This document shows, piece after piece, positions 33,460-41,499 of a DNA stretch of 64,000 bases. Both the position numbers and the translations under genes were made by a program. The stretch spans positions 1,922,001 to 1,986,000 of the forward strand of contig NZ_PJMX01000001.1 in NCBI RefSeq assembly GCF_002846415.1, written 5' to 3'. The notes beneath the pieces are model-generated. The model ran no database searches, had not been told where the DNA came from, and saw only the letters and a program-made list of their open reading frames with translations. Each line of letters starts with the position of its first letter. Positions within the stretch are counted from its first letter, which is position 1. The stretch comes from Streptomyces sp. TLI_146 (GTDB taxonomy: Bacteria > Actinomycetota > Actinomycetes > Streptomycetales > Streptomycetaceae).

Positions 33460-34358
33460 TCCCGTACATCCACGAGGCGGAGTTCTTCCCCTCCATCGCG
33501 CTGTCGGCGGCGCTGGACCGGCCGGTCGCCGAACAGGACGTGCTGGGGGATCTCGTGGTGGCCAGCGCGCCCCTGGACTCCAGCGTCGCCGCGGGCGGGA
33601 TAGAGGAGTGGATGTTCGCCGACTGGGAGGATTACCTCCTCGCGCCGGTGAGCCTCCACCCTTACGCCGCCGGGCCGAACGCCAACGATCCCGAGATCTT
33701 CCACATGGCCATCCGGCTGCACCCCGCCGACCGGGACCTGCACCCGCCGGAGTGGGCGGAGATCGCCCAGCGTCTGACCCGCGTCGCCGGTCTCGCACCC
33801 GCCGGGAATGAGCACGCCTGCCGCTGGGTGGCGCTGCAGGCCCGCCCCGGCCGACTCGACGTGATCGCCAACCTCATCCGCAGCGACGGCGCCTGGGCCC
33901 GCCAGCCCTACCCGCTCGCCCGGACGCTCATGGTGGAGTGCCGGCGCATCGAGGCCGACCTCGACCTGGTGCCCGCCCAGCCCCACGGCGGGCGCCCGCC
34001 GACCGCGCAGCTGTCGGCCCAACGCCCGCTGCTGTCACGGGCGGTGGCGGACCAGTCCCCGTCATTCGTCGCCGCCCAGCTCGCCACGCTGATGTGCCAG
34101 CTCGCGGATGAGACCAACGGCCCGATCGCCTCGGTCCGCGGCCTGGTCGAACAGGCCGCCCACCGGCTGGAGGAGCTGCCCCACGCCTACGGGCCCGGCG
34201 CGGCCCACCGGCTGGAGTGGATCGCCCGGCGCCTGCACGGCATCCAGCAGGACCTTGAAGCCACCGCCGCGGATCTGCCCGGAGCAGGCCAGCGTGCCGC
34301 CCTGGTCCCCATCACACCGCCTGCACCTCACGCGGCGCCCGCGCGCCGCTCCCGCTGA
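33456..34358 (+). CDS. MOB relaxase-like protein without the HUH motif
   Basis: 300 residues, GTG at 33456 overlapping the previous stop. The middle (about 60-150) follows Streptomyces MobA/VirD2-type relaxases: IFHMAIRLHPADRDL, PEWAEIAQRLTRVAGLAP, ACRWVALQ, then IANLIRSDGAWAR. In active relaxases the strand after CRWVAxxH holds two metal-binding histidines (pattern H-I/V-H). Here the same place reads RLDVIANL, so both are gone and strand nicking looks impossible. A C-terminal helical bundle of about 90 residues (VRGLVEQAAHRLEELP) resembles other helical proteins here. It may bind oriT or a true relaxase as an accessory. Confidence 0.65.
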   Translation: MIPYIHEAEFFPSIALSAALDRPVAEQDVLGDLVVASAPLDSSVAAGGIEEWMFADWEDYLLAPVSLHPYAAGPNANDPEIFHMAIRLHPADRDLHPPEWAEIAQRLTRVAGLAPAGNEHACRWVALQARPGRLDVIANLIRSDGAWARQPYPLARTLMVECRRIEADLDLVPAQPHGGRPPTAQLSAQRPLLSRAVADQSPSFVAAQLATLMCQLADETNGPIASVRGLVEQAAHRLEELPHAYGPGAAHRLEWIARRLHGIQQDLEATAADLPGAGQRAALVPITPPAPHAAPARRSR

Positions 34359-34381
34359 ACACCCCCCAGAAAGTCCTGCCC

Positions 34382-35089
34382 TTGGCCCTTGCCGACCGCT
34401 ACCTGACCCTGCAACGCGACGTGCATTCCGGCGAAGTCCTCGCCCGCGGCGGCGACCCGGAAGCGCACAGCATCCTTGAGCGCACCGGCTTCGTCCCCGT
34501 GGTCCGCGTGCACGAGCACTACCACCGGCTGCCCACCGGCCTCGACGAAGCTGAGGAGGAACGTCTCGCCACCCGGGCCGTGGCCCGGCTGCGCGCAGTC
34601 CAGTACCACGTCGCCTGCGACACGGCGTTCGAGACCGACCTGCGCGAGGCGCACGACCTCCCCCTCGGCGCCTTGGTCGCTCACCAGGCCGAACGCATCC
34701 GGCAGGCGACCACCACCGAGGACGTCGCGGACGCGCTGACCGAACTCACCGCCGCCCACGACGGCGTCCTTGCCGCCCTCGACGAGATCCTCACGGCCAC
34801 GGCCGAGTTCCACCTGGGCCTCGGCGGGCCAGCCGACATCGCCACCGCCGCCCGGCTGCGCCACCTCGCCGAAGGCCGCCTGGACGTCATCCGCGCCGAC
34901 CTGGCCGCCGTACGCACCGACCTGGCCGACCGGCACGAACCGCACCCGCAACGGAGCGTGTGCAGCGCCGAGGTCGGGCCGAACGAGCGCGAAGCCTCCG
35001 CCGTCTGTGGCTGCCCGCCCCCGCTCCGGACCACCCCAACGCCCAGCCCGCCGCCCGCTCTCCCGGCCCCCGCCGCACGGCGGCGCTGA
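34382..35089 (+). CDS. Domain B-like protein with C-terminal helical bundle
   Basis: 235 residues, TTG at 34382. Residues 1-80 show the small alpha/beta pattern: YLTLQRDVHSGEVLARG, a helix before GFVPVVRVHEHYHRLP, and a helix to a final strand VACDTAFETD. Residues 85-205 are long helices (LVAHQAERIRQATTT; LDVIRADLAAVRTDL), similar to the protein at 22518. A Pro tail ends it. It combines two modules that occur separately elsewhere in the window. Function unknown. Confidence 0.65.
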   Translation: MALADRYLTLQRDVHSGEVLARGGDPEAHSILERTGFVPVVRVHEHYHRLPTGLDEAEEERLATRAVARLRAVQYHVACDTAFETDLREAHDLPLGALVAHQAERIRQATTTEDVADALTELTAAHDGVLAALDEILTATAEFHLGLGGPADIATAARLRHLAEGRLDVIRADLAAVRTDLADRHEPHPQRSVCSAEVGPNEREASAVCGCPPPLRTTPTPSPPPALPAPAARRR

Positions 35090-35109
35090 TCCCCATCCCC
35101 GAGGAACCC

Positions 35110-35850
35110 ATGCACGACCACACCCCCGCCCCCGATCTCGCGTCCTTCGCCATCGCCCTCGCCGACGAACTCCCCGGCAACTGGACCAGCGAGCACCAGA
35201 TACACGAGCAGTACCCCGACCAGTTCGCCCGCGCCGAACACGTCTGGGACATGAACCTTCTCGCCCACGCGATTGCCGAGCACGTCCTGGACCAGGACGC
35301 GGTCCTCACCCGCGACGACGGCGCCCGCCTGTACGTCATCGCGCGCCCACGCAGCGGCGAGGAGTTCCTCGTCGGCGCCATCGCCCCACCCGGCCTCCCC
35401 GCGGAAGCCTTCCGCGCCGTACGAGAGCCCGACGGCATCGTCGTCCCCGACAACCCGGTCCAGGCCGCAGCCGATATCACCACCGGCCTGCTGCCCCGGT
35501 ACGACAAGGCGCTCGCCCAGGTCCACGACCATGCTGCCCGTCTCGCCCCGGCCGCGCCCCCGGAACTGGTGGTGATCACGCTGACCGGCCGGGACTTCCA
35601 CGTCGCCAAGCCCGAAAGCCCTGATGCCGCCCAGATCCTCACCGCCAACGGCTGCGTCTACGACCAGGACCAGGACGTGTTCGTGCTGTCCGGCAAGGAC
35701 ACCGCCGCACAGGCCCAGGCCATCCAGCGCGCGGCAGCGCAGCTGGACCGGCTCGGCATCGGCGTCAGCGTGCGGCTCCCGCAGTCCAAGCCCGCCCTGG
35801 AGACCGCCCCGGTTACGGCCCCGTCCAAGTCGCCTGCCCGACGGCGATAG
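35110..35850 (+). CDS. Two-domain paralogous protein, order A-B (LPGxW family)
   Basis: 246 residues, ATG at 35110 with GAGGAA upstream. Domain A (about 8-140) begins LASFAIALADELPGNWTSEH and ends TTGLLPRYDKALAQ. Domain B (about 155-235) reads VVITLTGRDFHVAKP, ANGCVYDQDQDVFVLSG, then a helix to LGIGVSVRL. It aligns over its whole length with the protein at 17890, in the same order, so the two are paralogues. No active-site motif is visible. It sits in a co-directional run with other domain B proteins. Confidence 0.7.
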   Translation: MHDHTPAPDLASFAIALADELPGNWTSEHQIHEQYPDQFARAEHVWDMNLLAHAIAEHVLDQDAVLTRDDGARLYVIARPRSGEEFLVGAIAPPGLPAEAFRAVREPDGIVVPDNPVQAAADITTGLLPRYDKALAQVHDHAARLAPAAPPELVVITLTGRDFHVAKPESPDAAQILTANGCVYDQDQDVFVLSGKDTAAQAQAIQRAAAQLDRLGIGVSVRLPQSKPALETAPVTAPSKSPARRR

Positions 35851-35878
35851 CCCCGACAGATAGGGAGAAGGCTCGCCC

Positions 35879-36289
35879 GTGGGCAACAGAGCCGACGACT
35901 ACGGCAGCGATGTCGAGATCTACCGCAAGCCCCTGACCGACACGATCTATGCCGAGACCCCCACCGGTGCGCCCGAGCAGCTCCTCGCGCTGCTCGACGC
36001 CCTCGGCCTGGAACGCAAGACCGTGACCACCGCCGGACCCGTCTACGTCTGGCACGAAGTCCCCGAACACCTGGACGAGGCCGAGCAAAAGCAGGCCGCC
36101 ACCCGGGCCATCCCCTCCCTGCTCCTGGCCGGATACGTGGTCAACATCCCCGACGACCTCTTCGACCCCGCCGCCTACCAGGAAGCGGTCGCCGACATAC
36201 GCAACCACCGTCACCCCACCGCCGCACCCTCGGCCAGGGCCCGGCCCGCGCCCACCGCCCCGAGCCGCGCCCGCCCCGCCCGGCGGTGA
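35879..36289 (+). CDS. Small domain B-like protein
   Basis: 136 residues, GTG at 35879 with a GGGAGAAGG site upstream. It reads DVEIYRKPLTDTIYAETP, GAPEQLLALLDALGLERK, YVWHEVP, AATRAIPSLLLAGYVVNIP: two strands, helix, strand, helix, strand. The next gene is a clear tandem paralogue. A Pro/Ala/Arg tail ends both. Function unknown. Confidence 0.65.
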   Translation: MGNRADDYGSDVEIYRKPLTDTIYAETPTGAPEQLLALLDALGLERKTVTTAGPVYVWHEVPEHLDEAEQKQAATRAIPSLLLAGYVVNIPDDLFDPAAYQEAVADIRNHRHPTAAPSARARPAPTAPSRARPARR

Positions 36290-36688
36290 ACCACAACGCC
36301 CCGGAACACCCGCCCATGACGCTCGCCGACGAACACGACGTCGACGTGCTGATCTACCACCGCGACGGCACCGTCTACGTCGACAGCCGCACCGGGGCCC
36401 CCGAACACCTCCTGGGGCTCCTCGATGGCCTCGGCCTCGACCGCCACTGCATGCCAGAAGAGAACGACGCATGGCATCAAGTCCTCGAGCGCTGGGGGGA
36501 GATCGCCATGAAGGAGATGGCCGACCGCGCCGTTCCCCTGCGGACCGGCTCCGGGTACCGCATCGCCATCGACACCGTCTTCGGCGGTACCGCCGGGCAA
36601 GCCCGCCGTCGCAGCACGGCCGTCGCCGCCCCCATCCGCTGCGGCGCCACCTGCCGCAGGACGCCACCGCTCGCGCCGCTCCCCGTAA
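36286..36688 (+). pseudogene. Tandem paralogue of the 35879 protein, frameshifted near the end
   Basis: GTG 36286 overlaps the previous stop. VDVLIYHRDGTVYVDSRTG, APEHLLGLLDGLGLDRH and YRIAIDTVFGG copy the upstream gene closely. After VFGGTA (about 36590) the expected Pro/Ala-rich tail (ARPSPPPSAAAPPAAG, ending in TAA at 36686-36688) lies in another frame. Without a shift the frame runs on into the genes downstream. Only the disordered tail is affected, so the folded part could still be made. Confidence 0.6.
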
Positions 36689-36746
36689 CCGTCCACCGGC
36701 CGGCCCCCGCCCCGGGGGCCGGCCCCGCTACCCGAGAGAGATCCCC

Positions 36747-36932
36747 ATCCCCGCGCACGACCGCACACCCCCGCCCATCACCACCAGCAGAAATCCGCGC
36801 CTGGCCGCGGCCCTGTTCCGCCGCTACCTGCGCGCCGTCGCTGTCGGCAGCCGCGAACGGTCCATCCCTGTGGCCGGCGCCCGGCCAGAAGCCGTCCTCA
36901 GCGAAGCCCACCGCCTCGGCCGACGCAGCTGA
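36747..36932 (+). CDS. Possible 61-residue basic protein, non-standard start
   Basis: An open frame with strong coding bias gives SRNPRLAAALFRRYLRAVAV and RPEAVLSEAHRLGRRS and stops at 36930-36932. A GAGAG site lies before ATC 36747, but there is no ATG, GTG or TTG at a suitable distance in this frame. It could be a small helical basic protein started at ATC, or the end of something damaged. Confidence 0.35.
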   Translation: MPAHDRTPPPITTSRNPRLAAALFRRYLRAVAVGSRERSIPVAGARPEAVLSEAHRLGRRS

Positions 36933-36961
36933 TCATCCCTCTCCCTCGCCCCAGGAGGCCC

Positions 36962-37351
36962 ATGACCGACCCGTCCAACTCCCCTGCACACCTCGCCAAG
37001 GACATCGCCTTGCGCTTGAGGGTCCTGGACGAGTACCTCACCGAGGCGACCCCGCGCCAGGCTGCCGAGATCCTCAGCGAGGTCCTCGACATCGACAACG
37101 GGCTCCTGACCGGAGTGACCCACCTGGTGGAGACCGGGTCCCGGTTCGCCCAGAGCCAGGCCCACCGCGGGATGCTCCCGCCCGTGGTGTGGCTCGCGAT
37201 GGGCCGGGCCGCCAACGAACTCCACAGCGTCGGCATGGATCTTGACGAGCACGCCGAGGCCATCGAGCAGCTCGGGACACCGCCCACCACGGCGAGCACC
37301 CTGCCGCCCACGCCCGTCGCCTCCGCCATGGTCGTCAGGAGGAGCCGGTGA
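36962..37351 (+). CDS. Small helical element protein (paralogue group)
   Basis: 129 residues, ATG at 36962 directly after an AGGAGG site. Helices around LAKDIALRLRVLDEYLTEAT, QAAEILSEVLDIDNGLLTGVTHLVE and WLAMGRAANELHSVGMDLDEHAEAIE. The first 60 residues resemble the proteins at 38203 and 38559 (helix-xYLR-...-L-x-P-L-L-D-x-D-D-G-x-x). Its stop overlaps the DUF317 gene. Function unknown. Confidence 0.65.
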   Translation: MTDPSNSPAHLAKDIALRLRVLDEYLTEATPRQAAEILSEVLDIDNGLLTGVTHLVETGSRFAQSQAHRGMLPPVVWLAMGRAANELHSVGMDLDEHAEAIEQLGTPPTTASTLPPTPVASAMVVRRSR

Positions 37352-38157
37352 AACAGCAGCAGTGGACCGGCTGGGGCCCCAACGCCCAGCAAGCCGAACA
37401 GCACTACCTGGTCGAGCCCCGCTACCTCGCCGGCGGCGGCGACATCCGCTACGTCAGCGAGTTCCTGCGCGCCTCCGGCTGGAATGACAAGTCCAAGACC
37501 GGCGGGCCGCTGGTCTTCGACAGTCCGGACAAGTCGATCCGCATCGGATACGACCCGCACGTCCAGCCCGGCGGCTGGACGATCTCCGGGAAAGCCGCTC
37601 CCGGCCAGGAAGCCTGGCACGCGACCTTCACCCGCCAGGTGCCCGTCGAGATCGTCGCCGGATTCACCGACGCGCTCACCCGCCCCCGCTCCGCACACGC
37701 CCCCAACGTGTGGGCACCCCTGCAAGAACAGCGCTGGACAACCGAGCAGGGCCAGCACGTCACCGCCATGAGCCCCGACGGCGGCGCCTGGCTCCAGTTC
37801 CACCAGTCCAAGCCCGGCGAGGCGCACTGGTGGGCCGGCGCCCGCAACGAGCACGGCCGGGTCTGGGACGCCCACTTCACCCTCTCCACCCCGATGCACC
37901 TCGTCGAAGCCTTCAGCGCCGCGCTGGCCGACCCGCAGCAGGTCATGCGCCCGCGCGGACATGTGCCGCCCTCCACCCGCATCCGCACCACCTCCGTGTC
38001 GGTACGGCCCGAGGAACTGTCCGCCTGGCAACAGGCCCGCGTCCGAGCCGCCCGCGCCGCCACCTGGGCCCGCAACTCCTGGGCCACCACCCGGCCCCGA
38101 CGCCAGACGCCCACTCCCGGCCCGTACGCCCAGGCAGGCGCCCGCGCCCGCCGCTGA
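37348..38157 (+). CDS. DUF317-domain protein
   Basis: 269 residues, GTG at 37348 overlapping the previous stop. It contains two DUF317-type units: VEPRYLAGGGDIRYVSEFLRASGW ... FTRQVPVEIVAGFTDALTRP and, after a linker, WTTEQGQHVTAMSPDGGAWLQF ... FTLSTPMHLVEAFSAALADP. A basic tail follows. DUF317 proteins are widespread in Streptomyces mobile elements and have no established function. Each unit is a beta sheet closed by the helix P-V/M-x-x-V-x-A-F/I-x-x-A-L. Confidence 0.8.
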   Translation: MKQQQWTGWGPNAQQAEQHYLVEPRYLAGGGDIRYVSEFLRASGWNDKSKTGGPLVFDSPDKSIRIGYDPHVQPGGWTISGKAAPGQEAWHATFTRQVPVEIVAGFTDALTRPRSAHAPNVWAPLQEQRWTTEQGQHVTAMSPDGGAWLQFHQSKPGEAHWWAGARNEHGRVWDAHFTLSTPMHLVEAFSAALADPQQVMRPRGHVPPSTRIRTTSVSVRPEELSAWQQARVRAARAATWARNSWATTRPRRQTPTPGPYAQAGARARR

Positions 38158-38202
38158 CCACCCCTCAAGCCATCCCCGGCCTCAAACCGAAAGCACCCCG
38201 AC

Positions 38203-38562
38203 TTGCCCCACCTCACCCCCGATGCCCCCACCCCCGACCAGATCCGTCAGGCCACGAGCACCCTCGCCGACCTCGCGGCGTACCTGCGCACGCATCCCCC
38301 GCTCACCGACGCGCTGCCACTGCTCGCGCCGCTGCTCGACGAGGACGACGGCGTCCCGATCCTGCTCGGCAACGCCCTGCGCTGCACCGAGCACCTCGTC
38401 GGCCAACAGGCCGCGTTCCCTCCGCCCGACGAGACCCGCCTGATCCTGGAAGCCTTCCGTGAAGCCGCCCAGGAAGTCACGGACTGGCACGTACTGCACT
38501 GGGACGTACAGCGCCTGAACGCCCAGAACACCGGCCACACCGCTCCAGCGAGCGGCCGATGA
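38203..38562 (+). CDS. Small helical element protein (paralogue group)
   Basis: 119 residues, TTG at 38203. PTPDQIRQATSTLADLAAYLRTHP, ALPLLAPLLDEDDGVPILLGNALR and EVTDWHVLHWDVQRLNAQ. It aligns along its length with the next gene, which starts inside its stop (ATGA). The pair looks like a tandem duplication. Function unknown. Confidence 0.7.
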   Translation: MPHLTPDAPTPDQIRQATSTLADLAAYLRTHPPLTDALPLLAPLLDEDDGVPILLGNALRCTEHLVGQQAAFPPPDETRLILEAFREAAQEVTDWHVLHWDVQRLNAQNTGHTAPASGR

Positions 38563-38997
38563 GCCCCGCCCGGCGTGCACCGAGCGCCGACGAGATCGCC
38601 GAGGCACTCCACGTCCTGGACGAGGTCGACGAGTATCTCCGTCAGCCCTCGTCACTCGGCGAAGCCCGCAGGGTCCTGGCCCAGGTCCTCGACGAGGAGG
38701 GCGGGGTACCCATGGCCCTGGGCAACATCCTGCGCTCCACCGCCGGCCTCATCGAGGGATACGCACTCGGGCCATGGCCCGTCGAGATCCGTCACATCAT
38801 CGCCCGGATGCGAGCCGCCGCCCCCGAAGTGACCGACTGCCATGCGCTGCACCAAGACGTCCGCCGCCTGGGCAGTCATGAATTCGACCGCCTTCGCGCT
38901 GGAACGCCGCGCCACCGCCCTCGCTAAGCGGCGCACCCCTCCGCCAGCGACGGTGCCCGGCCCACCGAGCGAGCCCAAGCCACGCCGGGCCCGCTGA
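38559..38997 (+). CDS. Small helical element protein, tandem copy, tail frameshifted
   Basis: ATG 38559 overlaps the previous stop. SADEIAEALHVLDEVDEYLRQ, ARRVLAQVLDEEGGVPMALGN and EVTDCHALHQDVRRLG repeat the upstream protein. At about 38872 the natural continuation (VMNSTAFALERRATALAKRR and a Pro tail, stop 38995-38997) is in another frame. In the present frame the protein ends at 38927 with a different short tail. The core is intact either way. Confidence 0.6.
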
Positions 38998-39033
38998 CCT
39001 TCCAACGGCCAACTTTCCTCTGGAACCGCCCTC

Positions 39034-40830
39034 TTGCCCCAACCCTCCTCCACCAAATCGACCGACGCGACCGACATAGCCTTCACGGTCCTTCTCGGGG
39101 TGCTCGCCGTCGGTGTTCCCCTGTCCAATCTCGCCTGGCTCGGCGGGCAGATCACCGTCTGGGCCACCGACTCCGGGCCCGGCGCCCCCTATCAGCCCGT
39201 ACAGGCCCTGCTGCATCCCGATCAGCTGTGGCCCACCCTGGGAGAAACGTCCCTCCTGCTCGGCACGCGCATCCTGCCCGGCGCCGCACTGCTCGTCCTG
39301 GGCATCACCGCCGCCGTCCTCTACAAACGCCACAAGGGCGGCAGCGGTGGGCGCAAGAAACGCGTCGCCGGGATGGCCCAGCGCAAGGACATCGAACCGC
39401 TGATGTCCCAGGCCATCACGGACAAGGCCCGCTCCCTGCGCCCGAGCCTGAAGGACGCCAAACACATTGAGGCCAAGGACACCGGCATCCTCCTCGGCAA
39501 CCTCCAAGGCACCAAATACGAGGTGCGCATGGGGTACGAGGACGTCGCTGTGGCCATCATGGCGCCCCGCTCCGGCAAGACCACATCGCTGGCGATCCCC
39601 TCCATCCTCTCCGCGCCCGGCCCGGTCCTACTCACCTCCAACAAAGCCGCGGGCGACGCCTACACAACCAGCATCGACGCGCGAGCAGCCGTCGGCCGAA
39701 CATGGTCGATGGACCCCCAACAGATCGCTCATGCAGCCCGGGAGATGTGGTGGAACCCCCTCGCCGACGCCAAAACCCTTGACGGAGCCGGCCGGTTGGC
39801 CGGGCACTTCCTCGCCGCAAGCGTGGACGCGAGCCAGCAGGGCGACTTCTGGTCCAAGGCCGGCAGCAACATCCTCAGCCAACTCTTCCTCGCCGCCGCG
39901 CTCGACGAGCGCCCCATCACAGACGTCATGCAGTGGCTCGCCTTCCCCGCCGACCGGACCCCGCTGGACATCCTGCGCGACCACGACTTCGCCGCCGTCG
40001 CAGCCCAGCTCAGAGGCACCGTGGAAGGTCCGCCCGAAACGAGGGACGGCATCTACGAGACCGCCAGGCAGTACGCCGCGGCCCTCCTCAACAGCGAGAT
40101 CGCCCGCTGGGTAACCCCGCAGAAGGACGTGCGGGAGTTCAAGCCAGGCGACTTCGTCACCTCGAAGGACACGCTCTACCTGCTGTCAAAGGACGGCGGA
40201 GGCGGCACCAGCGCCCTGATCGCCGCGTGCGCGGACTCGGTGATGCGGGCCGCGACCGCCCAGGCCGAGCGCGCCGGCGGACGCCTGGACCCGCCGATGC
40301 TCGCGATCCTCGACGAGGCCGCCAACGTGTGCAAGATCAGCGACCTGCCAGACCTCTACTCCCACCTCGGCAGCCGCGGGATCATCCCGATCACGATCCT
40401 GCAGAGCTACCGCCAGGGTCAGAAAGTCTGGTCGGACGCGGGCATGGACGCCATGTGGTCCGCCTCTACGATCAAGGTGATCGGGAGCGGAATCGATGAC
40501 CCGGACTTCGCCGACAAGCTGTCCCGCCTGATCGGCGACCACGACGTGGAGACCACCTCCACCTCGACGTCCGAGTCCGGGAAGAGCACGTCGGTGTCGA
40601 TGCGGCAGGAGCGGATCCTGGCCGCCGACGCGATCCGCGCCCTGCCCAAGGGCACTGCGCTCTGCTTCGCCACCGGCATGCGCGCCGCCATGCTCGACCT
40701 GCGCCCCTGGTATCTCGAACCCGGCGCCGACGAGCTGTCCGCCGCCTCCGCCCGCGCGTCCAAGGGCATCACCGCCCGCGCCGTCGCCAAGGCCGCCCCG
40801 AAACAGTCCCACTACGGCCCCGCCGCATAG
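39034..40830 (+). CDS. VirD4/TraG-type conjugation coupling ATPase
   Basis: 598 residues, TTG at 39034. Two membrane helices (about 15-32 and 75-97) anchor a large cytoplasmic ATPase: Walker A MAPRSGKTTS (about 175-184), the strand GPVLLTSNKAAGD, Walker B MLAILDEAANV (about 421-431), and the conserved ILQSYRQGQKVW. These are the hallmarks of type IV coupling proteins, hexamers that bind the processed plasmid strand and feed it to the channel encoded at 9210-17139. It is 22 kb away from the rest of the channel genes. A Ser/Thr run (about 505-525) interrupts the end of the domain. Confidence 0.9.
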   Translation: MPQPSSTKSTDATDIAFTVLLGVLAVGVPLSNLAWLGGQITVWATDSGPGAPYQPVQALLHPDQLWPTLGETSLLLGTRILPGAALLVLGITAAVLYKRHKGGSGGRKKRVAGMAQRKDIEPLMSQAITDKARSLRPSLKDAKHIEAKDTGILLGNLQGTKYEVRMGYEDVAVAIMAPRSGKTTSLAIPSILSAPGPVLLTSNKAAGDAYTTSIDARAAVGRTWSMDPQQIAHAAREMWWNPLADAKTLDGAGRLAGHFLAASVDASQQGDFWSKAGSNILSQLFLAAALDERPITDVMQWLAFPADRTPLDILRDHDFAAVAAQLRGTVEGPPETRDGIYETARQYAAALLNSEIARWVTPQKDVREFKPGDFVTSKDTLYLLSKDGGGGTSALIAACADSVMRAATAQAERAGGRLDPPMLAILDEAANVCKISDLPDLYSHLGSRGIIPITILQSYRQGQKVWSDAGMDAMWSASTIKVIGSGIDDPDFADKLSRLIGDHDVETTSTSTSESGKSTSVSMRQERILAADAIRALPKGTALCFATGMRAAMLDLRPWYLEPGADELSAASARASKGITARAVAKAAPKQSHYGPAA

Positions 40831-40988
40831 CCCTCCCCGGTGGTTACTCACGGCTGCTTGGCCATCCGACGTCCCTCGCGGAACCACAACCTGCCACATC
40901 CCCTTGGTGCCTACGTGTTCCGCCTGGATAGCGGTGAGGCCGCCCTAGGATGCTGGGCAGGCAGGATCAGTTGACTGTGAGGACACGC

Positions 40989-41447
40989 ATGGCCGCGATG
41001 ATCAAGCGCCAGGAGTTATCGGTGTACGTGGAGCACTACAGCATCTGTCTCGAAGACCGTGACACCAGCTGGATGCCCCACCCCTTCCCGGACGAGTACG
41101 ACCCCGGCGTGTTCCTGAATCCGTTTCCGGGCCGTCTGGACATCCGCAGTGCCGGTCACACGCACACGGCTCATTTCACCGTGGAGGTGTGGGACGGCCC
41201 GCCGTCCGAACCCGAGGGCGACTGGGATGAACGCGATACCGCCTCTCTCCACTGTGTCTCGGGCCAGCTTCGTCTGCACGGCACGAGCGGCGGGCCGGCC
41301 ACCGATGACGTACACCTCCCGCAGGCTCCGGCCACCTGGCAGGTGCGTCTGCTGTGCACTGGCCGCTCCGCGGTAGCCGCAGAGACACTGCGCCGTGCGG
41401 CCCACAACGTGGAGCGGTACACGGCGCAGTTCTGGCCCGCCGCATGA
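40989..41447 (+). CDS. Possible Nin/ComJ-like inhibitor of a NucA-type nuclease
   Basis: 152 residues, ATG at 40989 with GAGG six bases upstream; a TAGGAT hexamer at 40947 could be a -10 box. It is a beta-rich, acidic, soluble protein: QELSVYVEHYSICLEDRD at the start, TAHFTVEVWDG in the middle and PQAPATWQVRLLC near the end. As I recall it, Bacillus subtilis Nin (ComJ) starts in a very similar way and has the same late strand; Nin inhibits the nuclease NucA. Here the gene faces a NucA/NucB-type nuclease gene across a terminator. Position and pattern together support an inhibitor or immunity role. Confidence 0.5.
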   Translation: MAAMIKRQELSVYVEHYSICLEDRDTSWMPHPFPDEYDPGVFLNPFPGRLDIRSAGHTHTAHFTVEVWDGPPSEPEGDWDERDTASLHCVSGQLRLHGTSGGPATDDVHLPQAPATWQVRLLCTGRSAVAAETLRRAAHNVERYTAQFWPAA

Positions 41448-41452
41448 CCGCA

Positions 41453-41482
41453 CGGGGCCGGTGCGCTGCCGCACCGGCCCCG
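41453..41482. terminator. Hairpin terminator between convergent genes
   Basis: A perfect 13-bp stem (CGGGGCCGGTGCG with its complement) and a CTGC loop lie between two convergent stops. No T run follows, as is usual in Streptomyces. It should serve both directions. Confidence 0.8.
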
Positions 41483-41499
41483 GCCGTCACCAGTGGTGC

